Shown piece by piece: positions 15,245 to 20,598 of a stretch of DNA of 20,598 bases. The notes below the pieces were generated by a model, which worked only from the letters and a program-made list of their open reading frames with translations, was not told the origin of the DNA and ran no database searches. The translations under genes and the position numbers were made by a program. The DNA comes from an uncultured Muribaculaceae bacterium. GTDB lineage: Bacteria > Bacteroidota > Bacteroidia > Bacteroidales > Muribaculaceae. The DNA is taken from NCBI GenBank assembly GCA_910589425.1, contig CAJUSZ010000037.1, positions 1 through 20,598 on the forward strand, given 5' to 3'. Within the stretch, counting starts at the first letter, position 1, and every line of letters begins with the position of its first letter.

Positions 15245-16690
15245 TCAGAGATCGCGACGCAGACGCGCCACTGGGATCTTCATCCTGTCGCGGTATTTGG
15301 CCACAGTCCTCCTCGACACCTCGTAGCCTTTCTCAAGAAGCGCCAGCCGGATCTTCTCGTCGCTCAAGGGATGGCGCTTGTCTTCAGCCTCCACAATCTC
15401 CCGGATCTCAGCCTCCACCTCGCGGTTGGTGAATTCATCGCCTTCCTCACCCATGCCGTCGGAAAAAAAGAACCGCAAAGGGAATATTCCCCACGGGGTG
15501 GCTGCATACTTATTGTTCGTGGCCCGCGAGATGACGGAGATGTCGTAGCCTGTGAGCGCAGATATATCCTTGATCATCATTGGTCTGAGTTCATGCACAT
15601 CCTGAGTCAGGAAATATTCTTTCTGCAACTTAACTATGGCCGTCATCACCGAAAAGAGCGTCTCGCGGCGCTGCCTCACGAGCTGGATAAAATCCCGGGC
15701 GGCGTTATATCTGGAAATCACGAATTCATTGCCCTTCCTGGCAGCTCGGCTGCGTGCATTGGCCTGCATCCTCGCCACAGCGCCGGCAAACGATTCCTCT
15801 ATCCTCAGATCGGGAGATCCGGGTAAAGCCACCGTTATCTGGTCGCGGTCCACCCCGATCACAAAATCCGGGATTATGCCGGCGGCTGTGTCGCGGCTCG
15901 ACGACCCGAGTGCCGCTCCCGGCTTCGGATTGAGCGTAAGGATCAGATCCACGGCGCCGCGGACTCTCCCGGCCGGGATCTTCATCTGCGATATGATCCT
16001 GTGGGTATGCTTCATGGAAAACTCCGGAAAATATTTCTCCAGGATTTCCAGAGCGTCGTCGCGCGTTTCGGATCCGGGCATGGCTTTCAGCTGGAGCATG
16101 AGGCATTCCCTGAGATCGGAGGCGCCGATCCCCGGAGGATCAAGACTCCTGACCACCTCGATGGCCGCCGCAAGCGTCTCTCCGTCGGGTTCGGTTCCGG
16201 TCGAGAACGCCATGTCGTCGGCAAGCTGGGATTTGTCGCGCCGCAGATATCCGTTGGAGTCAAGGCTGCCCACGATATAATCAGCCACAGCCCTCACTTC
16301 CGGATCCAGCGTCTTCTCGGCCACCTGACGGTGGAGGTTGTCGTAGATCGACTCGCCGTCGTCGGGCTGAGGCAAAGCGGACCAGTCCGTTTCCGGCCTG
16401 CCGTTCCGCGGATCGAGCCTGTAGGCCGGTATGTCGTCCGGATGCGCATAGTCGGCTTTCTGAAGCTGCTCCGGACTTTCGGAGAAACGTTCGCCGTCCA
16501 CAGTCGGCTCGGCCGCCGGGATACGGGAGTCATCAACCTCTTCAAGCGCCGGATTCTCAGCCAGTTCAAGCTGAACGGCCTCTTCAAGTTCAGGTGCGGA
16601 AAGCTCCAGCAGCTTCACAAAGCGAAGTTGCTGCGTCGAGAGCCGCATCACGGTGCGCTGGTCGAGATCAGTGGTCAGTCTGGCTGTCAT
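15245..16690 (-). CDS. rpoN: RNA polymerase sigma-54 factor
   Basis: Sigma factor that directs RNA polymerase to -24/-12 promoters and needs an AAA+ activator to melt DNA. The 481-aa protein has the glutamine/leucine-rich region I (15-50, MRLSTQQLRFVKLLEL then ENPALE), an acidic region II (51-115), the core-binding domain (116-340), a helix-turn-helix segment (371-395, IKDISALTGYDISVISRATNN) and the RpoN box SRRTVAKYR (459-467), which reads the -24 element. All expected regions are present. No sigma-54 activator or obvious -24/-12 promoter was noticed in the window. A near -7 box, TAACTTCG, lies at 16751-16744 upstream. The unknown coiled-coil protein follows on the same strand. Confidence 0.97.
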   Translation of the reverse strand: MTARLTTDLDQRTVMRLSTQQLRFVKLLELSAPELEEAVQLELAENPALEEVDDSRIPAAEPTVDGERFSESPEQLQKADYAHPDDIPAYRLDPRNGRPETDWSALPQPDDGESIYDNLHRQVAEKTLDPEVRAVADYIVGSLDSNGYLRRDKSQLADDMAFSTGTEPDGETLAAAIEVVRSLDPPGIGASDLRECLMLQLKAMPGSETRDDALEILEKYFPEFSMKHTHRIISQMKIPAGRVRGAVDLILTLNPKPGAALGSSSRDTAAGIIPDFVIGVDRDQITVALPGSPDLRIEESFAGAVARMQANARSRAARKGNEFVISRYNAARDFIQLVRQRRETLFSVMTAIVKLQKEYFLTQDVHELRPMMIKDISALTGYDISVISRATNNKYAATPWGIFPLRFFFSDGMGEEGDEFTNREVEAEIREIVEAEDKRHPLSDEKIRLALLEKGYEVSRRTVAKYRDRMKIPVARLRRDL

Positions 16691-16846
16691 TCGTCAGTAT
16701 CCTTGAAGCCGCGCTGCGACACGCGGCGGAAACAAGACAGACGCGAAGTTACTACTTTTTCCCCTTATGGCAGCATCCGGAAGCGAAAAAAACGCCACAC
16801 GCAGAAAAAAAGCATCTTAAAATTTTTATTTATGCAAACTATTTAT

Positions 16847-16854
16847 TAATTTTG
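16847..16854 (+). promoter_or_regulatory. -7 promoter element of the TPR protein gene
   Basis: TAATTTTG fits TAnnTTTG, 22 nt before the ATG at 16877. The -33 area is T-rich without a clear TTTG. Confidence 0.6.
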
Positions 16855-16876
16855 CGCCTTGAAAATTAGAAACAAA

Positions 16877-17566
16877 ATGGCATCAAACAACGAAAACAAT
16901 CCTCAGGAAGAGATACGCGGCATAGAGAACCTTGACGCGCAGCTCACTTCTGCCGGAAACAAACTCGCTGACAACAAAAAAATAATATATTGGGCAACCG
17001 GGGCTGTGGTCATCATCGGCGCACTCCTTGCCGGATACTTCTTCCTCTACCGCAACCCGAACATCAACAAATCGTTCGAGGCCTACAATCAGGTCGAAAT
17101 CGACGCGGCCGGCAATGACTCCGTGGCAGCCGTCAAATATCTCGACGTAGCGAAGAAATACAGCGGGACCGATGCCGGTAAACTTGCCGGACTCAACGCA
17201 GCCGAGGTGCTTTACAATCAAGGGAAATACAAAGAGGCAATCAAAGCCCTCGACGGATTCTCCTCCGGCGACGCAGTACTCGAGGCCAACGCGACAATCC
17301 TCAAAGGAGACTGCTATGTAAACACCAACAACTACGCCGAAGCCCTCAAGTGCTTCGACCAGGCTATCTCAATCGCCGACCGCAATCCGCAGATCGTACC
17401 CCGCGTCCTCCTCAAGGAAGCAAACATCTACGACGCACAGAAGAAATATGCCGACGCCCTCAAATGCTACGAGCAGATCAAGACAGAATATCCTGAATTC
17501 CGTCTTGGCGGCGGCCTGACAATCGACGCCTACATCGAACGCGAGAAAGCCCGTATCGGCAAATAA
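16877..17566 (+). CDS. Membrane-anchored tetratricopeptide-repeat protein
   Basis: 229 aa from Met at 16877; the frame opens at 16859, but a start there would leave almost no leader after the -7 box. A hydrophilic N terminus (1-33) precedes one membrane helix (36-57, IIYWATGAVVIIGALLAGYFFLY-like), then TPR units such as YNQGKYKEAIKAL, YVNTNNYAEALKCF and YDAQKKYADALKCY from about 115 to 215. This layout resembles the YfgM/tetratricopeptide-like group that sits at the inner membrane facing the periplasm; the function here is not established. It is a likely scaffold. Divergent from rpoN, with its own terminator. Confidence 0.88.
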   Translation: MASNNENNPQEEIRGIENLDAQLTSAGNKLADNKKIIYWATGAVVIIGALLAGYFFLYRNPNINKSFEAYNQVEIDAAGNDSVAAVKYLDVAKKYSGTDAGKLAGLNAAEVLYNQGKYKEAIKALDGFSSGDAVLEANATILKGDCYVNTNNYAEALKCFDQAISIADRNPQIVPRVLLKEANIYDAQKKYADALKCYEQIKTEYPEFRLGGGLTIDAYIEREKARIGK

Positions 17567-17651
17567 CGGCATCACGGCTGACATCTCTCCTCCTATCAAC
17601 ACAACAGACAATATTTCCATAAAATAATAAAACAGATTTGCTTATTTTATG

Positions 17652-17697
17652 AAAAAGGGGCAGAGTTTTCGAGCTCTCCCCCTTTTCTTTTTTCCAT
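17652..17697 (+). terminator. Terminator after the TPR gene
   Basis: Stem AAAAAGGGGcAGAG / CTCTcCCCCTTTT with one C-C mismatch and a short loop, followed by a C and a T-rich run. The minus strand also ends in T5, so it may work both ways. It ends only about 12 nt before the next start codon. Confidence 0.75.
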
Positions 17698-17709
17698 CCG
17701 TTCACAATC

Positions 17710-18147
17710 ATGACATCAAATCACAGTTTCATCCAGAGTATCAGGGGACTCTCCGACTGCACCACGACCAGATTGGCCATGCTCACCGTAGCATGCTGCC
17801 TGCTGGCAATGAATCTGCTCGTATCGACACGGTTCGGAGCATTCCGTGATTATGTCCTCGTCATAAACGCCATAGTGTTCATCAGCTGGCTTGTATGGGG
17901 AATATGGATGGTCTCTTCCAAAAGAACCGGAATCCGACTCGGAGGATACGCACGCCGTATATTCAACTGCGCCGAGACAATCATATTCATGCTGTGGATC
18001 ATCAGCTGCTTCGTCAGGCCGGGAGCCTCCGTTGCAACCGGCGGAATAGTTTTCACCGCATCGATCTTCGTCATCTGCCTGATCTCCTTGATCTTCAACC
18101 GGCGGCTTACGGCATTAACCGGCAGCAGACAGGAGCCGGATCTGTGA
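17710..18147 (+). CDS. Small four-helix membrane protein, unknown function
   Basis: 145 aa. Four hydrophobic helices at about 21-39, 48-69, 88-102 and 109-129, with positively charged loops (KRTGIRLGGYARR between helices 2 and 3). No known motif is recognised. The start at 17710 lies about 12 nt after a terminator, so expression depends on read-through or on a promoter not seen. It is followed by a beta-barrel relic in which the reading frame reappears just after the stop. A real gene is likely from the uninterrupted hydrophobic pattern, but the role is unknown. Confidence 0.65.
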   Translation: MTSNHSFIQSIRGLSDCTTTRLAMLTVACCLLAMNLLVSTRFGAFRDYVLVINAIVFISWLVWGIWMVSSKRTGIRLGGYARRIFNCAETIIFMLWIISCFVRPGASVATGGIVFTASIFVICLISLIFNRRLTALTGSRQEPDL

Positions 18148-18168
18148 CCGCACACACGCAATGCGCTT

Positions 18169-18540
18169 TTCTCAACCTATGTTGAGAGCTGCGCAGACTG
18201 TGAGCGACGCGCTCGGAACGGCACAGACCGCCGTATTTACAACCACGACTGGAGCGGGAACGCCAACATCATGCTGTCCCACTGGGATTCACCCTTTCCG
18301 GGCAATACATACGCTCACAACACGACCTTTGGGGAGAGAAAATAAGCTGGGGAGAAAACCTGCCGGTAATAGAACTCACCTACGACTGGAAAGACTGGCG
18401 TTTCGGAGCGGGAATGATAATGCCCTTCGGAAAATACGACCAGGGATCCAGGATGTTGAGCAAATGGAGCAGCAACGCAAAGCAGGAGGACGATAGCTTC
18501 CCGCTCCGGAACCTGCCCAGAGAACGCCAAAAAAAATTGA
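18169..18540 (+). pseudogene. Decayed C-terminal fragment of an outer-membrane beta-barrel (TonB-receptor-like) protein
   Basis: Alternating aromatic beta-strand text is split over two frames. In one frame LFSTYVES (from about 18171) leads to DRRIYNHDWSGNANIMLSHW (to about 18285). In the next frame FTLSGQYIRS (from 18288), WGENLPVIELTYDWKDWRFG and AGMIMPFGKYDQGSRMLSKW continue to about 18470. These resemble the last strands of Bacteroidetes outer-membrane barrel/receptor proteins. A frameshift near 18273-18290 and loss of the start and the final strands make it a remnant. The rest to 18540 is non-homologous-looking. It explains most of the 461-nt stretch without intact genes between 18148 and 18608. 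Confidence 0.6.
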
Positions 18541-18554
18541 AAACCGGCTCAGAT

Positions 18555-18585
18555 TTTGAAAAACCGAAAAAAAATAGTAACTTTG
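18555..18585 (+). promoter_or_regulatory. Promoter of tRNA-Arg
   Basis: TTTG (18555-18558), 19 nt, then TAACTTTG (18578-18585): a full match to the Bacteroidetes consensus, 23 nt before the tRNA 5' end. Confidence 0.8.
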
Positions 18586-18608
18586 CAGCGCTGAATCTTC
18601 AGCGGACT

Positions 18609-18682
18609 GGTCTGGTAGCTCAGCTGGATAGAGCAACAGCCTTCTAAGCTGTGGGTCCTGGGTTCGAATCCCAGCCGGATCA
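18609..18682 (+). tRNA. tRNA-Arg(UCU)
   Basis: Full cloverleaf. Acceptor GGTCTGG pairs with CCGGATC (G-U pairs allowed), followed by discriminator A. The anticodon arm ACAGC-CTTCTAA-GCTGT carries TCT at 18643-18645. The T arm CTGGGTTCGAATCCCAG is canonical. CCA is not encoded. Confidence 0.97.
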
Positions 18683-18704
18683 CAATCCTAAACAAATCCG
18701 AGAG

Positions 18705-18737
18705 GACGGTAGTGTAACACACCGTCTTCTTTTGTTT
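18705..18737 (+). terminator. Terminator after tRNA-Arg
   Basis: GACGGT / ACCGTC stem with a 10-nt loop, followed by a T-rich tract (TTCTTTTGTTTTATTTT). Confidence 0.7.
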
Positions 18738-18763
18738 TATTTTAATAAAAACGGCGTCAATTC

Positions 18764-19075
18764 ATGAAATCCAAGACGAAAGGATACATATTAAAAATAG
18801 CCGAGTATTTTAAAGGTCAACCCATAGTAAGAGCTTGGCTGTTCGGATCATATTCTCGTGGTGAAGAAACACCAGATAGCGACATAGACATTCTCGTAGA
18901 CTACGACAAAACTTCAAAACTGTCTCTTATGAGGATCTGTGGCATGATGACCGATCTAGAGAATATATTAGGTTTGAAAGTAGATTTAATAGAAAACGGT
19001 CGTTTAAAGGATTTTGCTCTTTCTTCAGTAAACAATGATAAGATATTGATATATGAGAGAACCAATAAGAGATAA
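18764..19075 (+). CDS. mntA: MntA-type minimal nucleotidyltransferase antitoxin
   Basis: Antitoxin of the HepT/MntA type. In the characterised system MntA blocks the HepT RNase by adding AMP to a tyrosine. The 103-aa protein shows GSX10DXD (Gly28-Ser29 to Asp40-x-Asp42, within LFGSYSRGEETPDSDIDILV) and a later acidic residue Asp74 (LKVDLIE), all three catalytic carboxylates. The 3' end overlaps the toxin gene by 23 nt, so translation is coupled. Base composition is visibly more AT-rich than in the flanking genes, suggesting transfer. It sits 81 nt past the tRNA-Arg. No clear promoter box is seen. Confidence 0.9.
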   Translation: MKSKTKGYILKIAEYFKGQPIVRAWLFGSYSRGEETPDSDIDILVDYDKTSKLSLMRICGMMTDLENILGLKVDLIENGRLKDFALSSVNNDKILIYERTNKR

Positions 19076-19397
19076 AGAACGGCTACTGCATATTAATGAT
19101 GCAATCGACAAACTTATTAAAGGCACCGCTGATAATATTGACTTTATCGAAGATGGCTCTCTCGAATATTTCGGTATTGTAAAACTTATTGAAATTATAG
19201 GCGAGGCTGTATACAAGCTAACAGTTGAATTCAAAGATTCACACACTGGTACACCTTGGCGCCAGATTGAAAGGATGCGTCATGTTTTAGTTCATGACTA
19301 CTACTCCGTTAGTTACGATTTCATAAAAGAGGTGATAGTAACAGACATTCCATCTCTAAAGTCTCAGATACAACGTTACATTGCCGAGATGGGCTGA
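19053..19397 (+). CDS. hepT: HepT-type HEPN RNase toxin
   Basis: HEPN-domain ribonuclease toxin of a HepT/MntA pair (formerly DUF86). 114 aa, helical throughout. The catalytic RX4HxY motif is intact: Arg76, His81, Tyr83 in MRHVLVHDYY; the tyrosine is the site modified by MntA in studied pairs. LVKLIEIIGEAV-type helix (41-53) is characteristic. Start at 19053 gives MREPIRDKERLLHINDAIDK and overlaps mntA by 23 nt in another frame. Like mntA it is AT-rich. It ends convergent with the PH-domain gene, 34 nt away. No sign of truncation; expected to be active. Confidence 0.9.
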   Translation: MREPIRDKERLLHINDAIDKLIKGTADNIDFIEDGSLEYFGIVKLIEIIGEAVYKLTVEFKDSHTGTPWRQIERMRHVLVHDYYSVSYDFIKEVIVTDIPSLKSQIQRYIAEMG

Positions 19398-19431
19398 CCG
19401 CAGATCATATTGGTTTTGACCTGTCAAATTT

Positions 19432-19866
19432 CTATCTGACGATGATGGAGGGATTTATCGACAGCAGTGCCGCGATGAATCCACTCCGGTCCGCCGGGGA
19501 GATAATCAGGGGATCAGAGCTTTTCATGACTTTCCTGTCAGTAAAAGATACAGCTATCCTTTGAGTCAGGGATGTAGCGGGCGCGCTCAGGATCGTTTTC
19601 ACTGGAGAGATTTCCTTTATCATGGAAACGGGGAACCGCGATGGACGCCAGAACATATACACGATCAGGTCTTCTCCATCTATTTCGTACCAGGTGCCGA
19701 AAAACGGTATCAGGCACAATGCTGCGCAAACCGAAAGGACCGCAATCATCAGCCAGCCCGGATCCAGAAATACAGGCCATCCGCAGCTTATCAACACAAG
19801 AGCTATCAAGCCCCATGTCGACCAGTCAATCATCGGCTTGAACCTCACCGCTTCCACCTTTTTCAT
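19432..19866 (-). CDS. Bacterial PH-domain membrane protein
   Basis: 144 aa. Two membrane helices (about 16-34 and 38-55) are followed by a C-terminal domain with WYEIDGEDLIVY, ISPVKTILSAPATSLTQRIAV and ISPADRSGFIAALL, matching the bPH_4 (DUF1200) bacterial PH pattern, in which a helix-turn containing SPA(T/L)S precedes a final strand and ISP helix. Role unknown; PH-like domains in bacteria are often at the inner-membrane face. Met at 19866 lies about 29 nt below a -7-like box. It converges with hepT. Confidence 0.82.
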   Translation of the reverse strand: MKKVEAVRFKPMIDWSTWGLIALVLISCGWPVFLDPGWLMIAVLSVCAALCLIPFFGTWYEIDGEDLIVYMFWRPSRFPVSMIKEISPVKTILSAPATSLTQRIAVSFTDRKVMKSSDPLIISPADRSGFIAALLSINPSIIVR

Positions 19867-19894
19867 ATCGTATCGTTTAGGTTCCTTATCTGCG

Positions 19895-19925
19895 CGAAGT
19901 TACTGCATTATTTCCACAAGACAAA
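19895..19925 (-). promoter_or_regulatory. Promoter of the PH-domain gene
   Basis: Minus strand TTTG (19925-19922), 19 nt, then TAACTTCG (19902-19895), a one-base departure from TAnnTTTG. The same AGTAACTTCGCG string occurs upstream of rpoN (16753-16742). Confidence 0.5.
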
Positions 19926-19964
19926 ATTACAGAGCCTTTTCGCGTGGGAAAAACACAAACGCGC

Positions 19965-19995
19965 TTTTCCCATGACGAAATTTTGATTACTTTTG
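19965..19995 (+). promoter_or_regulatory. Promoter of the FKBP gene
   Basis: TTTT (19965-19968), 19 nt, then TACTTTTG (19988-19995), a full -7 match. ATG follows at 20015. Confidence 0.65.
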
Positions 19996-20014
19996 CCTCC
20001 CTATAACAAGAGAA

Positions 20015-20413
20015 ATGGCAAAACAGGAATATATCGAGAAAAACCGCAAGTGGCTCGCCGAAAAGGCTGCCGAGCCGGGAGTTATGCCGCTCGATGGCGG
20101 CGTCTATTACAAAGTGATCAGAAACGGTCCCAAAGAGGGACGGAGTCCCAACCGCGGCAGTGTGATTACGGCCCACTACACCGGGATGACCATCAACGGG
20201 AAGAAATTCGACAGCAGCCGCGGCGGTGTGGCGCCGGCGTTCCGTCTGCGCGACCTTATCCCCGGATGGATCATAGCCTTGCAGCAGATGCACCCCGGCG
20301 ACGTATGGGAAATCTACATACCGGCCGAGAAGGGATACGGACGCATGAACCAGCCGGGAATCCCCGGAGGATCTACGCTCATTTTCCGCATCGAGCTGAT
20401 CAGCGTGGCCTGA
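20015..20413 (+). CDS. FKBP-type peptidyl-prolyl cis-trans isomerase
   Basis: Isomerises proline peptide bonds to help folding. 132 aa: a short helical N terminus (1-25) and one FKBP domain (about 44-132). Pocket residues seen: Tyr55 (AHYTG), Phe65-Asp66 (KKFDSS), Ile76-type loop and LIPGWIIALQQM (81-92, Trp85), Tyr108 (KGYG) and Phe124 (LIFRIELI). No signal peptide or lipobox, so cytoplasmic, unlike the many exported FKBPs of this phylum. It lies alone between divergent PH-domain gene and convergent tRNA-Tyr. Confidence 0.94.
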   Translation: MAKQEYIEKNRKWLAEKAAEPGVMPLDGGVYYKVIRNGPKEGRSPNRGSVITAHYTGMTINGKKFDSSRGGVAPAFRLRDLIPGWIIALQQMHPGDVWEIYIPAEKGYGRMNQPGIPGGSTLIFRIELISVA

Positions 20414-20437
20414 GCGGAAGAACCGGCAATCCCGACC

Positions 20438-20478
20438 AAAAAAATATCCAGCCTGCTTCTCGCGAAGCGGACTGGATA
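20438..20478 (-). terminator. Terminator of tRNA-Tyr
   Basis: TATCCAG..GCTTC / GAAGC..CTGGATA hairpin (20445-20478), followed on the minus strand by seven T at 20444-20438. It follows the tRNA by about 40 nt. Confidence 0.8.
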
Positions 20479-20515
20479 GTGCTGTCATTGTTGTTTCAGA
20501 TGTTGTAGTTATGAG

Positions 20516-20598
20516 TGGGCGAAGATGGATTCGAACCACCGAAGGTATAAACCAGCAGATTTACAGTCTGCCCCATTTGGCCACTCTGGTATTCGCCC
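20516..20598 (-). tRNA. tRNA-Tyr(GUA)
   Basis: Acceptor GGGCGAA/TTCGCCC with discriminator A, anticodon arm GCAGA-CTGTAAA-TCTGC with GTA at 20564-20562, long variable arm as usual for bacterial tRNA-Tyr, and T arm with TTCGAAT. The 5' base is the last base of the window, so the gene is complete but its promoter is outside. CCA is not encoded. Confidence 0.97.

Noticed and set aside
15636..16280. Long plus-strand open frames (15636-16280 and 16001-16849) antisense to rpoN
   Set aside because: rpoN is unmistakable on the minus strand; these result from biased codon use in GC-rich coding DNA.
18660..19431. Attachment-site repeat of the tRNA-Arg 3' end flanking the HepT/MntA pair
   Set aside because: No second copy of the tRNA 3' segment was found downstream within the window, and no integrase is present.
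20445..20478. Hairpin as an FKBP terminator on the plus strand
   Set aside because: On the plus strand it is followed by mixed sequence without a T-run; the T7 is on the minus strand, fitting tRNA-Tyr. Weak two-way action cannot be excluded.
1..20598. CRISPR array, phage genes or transposase
   Set aside because: No evenly spaced direct repeats, phage structural genes or transposase-like proteins are seen.

Overview
The window looks like a chromosomal segment of a Bacteroidales bacterium, possibly Muribaculaceae. The evidence is the Bacteroidetes-type promoters (TAnnTTTG at -7, TTG/TTTG about 19-20 nt upstream) in front of many genes, almost no Shine-Dalgarno sequences, two secreted proteins with type IX (Por) secretion-like C-terminal tails, a GENNNYALAA tmRNA tag, and Bacteroidetes-typical proteins (DUF3467, the RsmI-like methylase, a sigma-54). 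Most of the window is core genome with moderately high GC. The stretch around 18.1-19.4 kb is accessory in character.

Layout. 0-1.4 kb: tmRNA (ssrA) and panB, both on the minus strand. 1.4-6.1 kb: two minus-strand secreted proteins, a three-module leucine-rich-repeat protein and a parallel beta-helix protein, each with its own terminator. 6.1-8.4 kb: a minus-strand run of rsmI-like methylase, YycJ-like metallo-hydrolase and the crcB fluoride channel. 8.4-13.6 kb: plus-strand housekeeping genes: RsmF-like rRNA m5C methyltransferase, tcdA, a LolD-type ABC ATPase, a DUF3467 protein and cysS. 13.55-13.88 kb: a non-coding interval with a 202-bp MITE-like element that has 19-bp inverted ends, followed by the apparent cysS terminator. 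13.9-16.7 kb: minus-strand unknown membrane-anchored coiled-coil protein and rpoN. 16.9-18.15 kb: a TPR membrane protein and a small four-helix membrane protein. 18.15-19.4 kb: a decayed outer-membrane beta-barrel fragment, tRNA-Arg(UCU) and a HepT/MntA toxin-antitoxin pair. 19.4-20.6 kb: a bacterial PH-domain membrane protein (minus), an FKBP prolyl isomerase (plus) and tRNA-Tyr(GUA) (minus, ending exactly at the window edge).

Together the genes cover translation and its quality control (ssrA, cysS, two tRNAs, two rRNA methylases, tcdA), pantothenate synthesis, fluoride export, envelope functions and surface proteins. I found no complete new defence or biosynthetic system. The most unusual items are the modular LRR protein, the MITE-like hairpin element with related short repeats in other intergenic regions, the beta-barrel relic plus toxin-antitoxin pair around tRNA-Arg, and the unrecognised coiled-coil protein beside rpoN.
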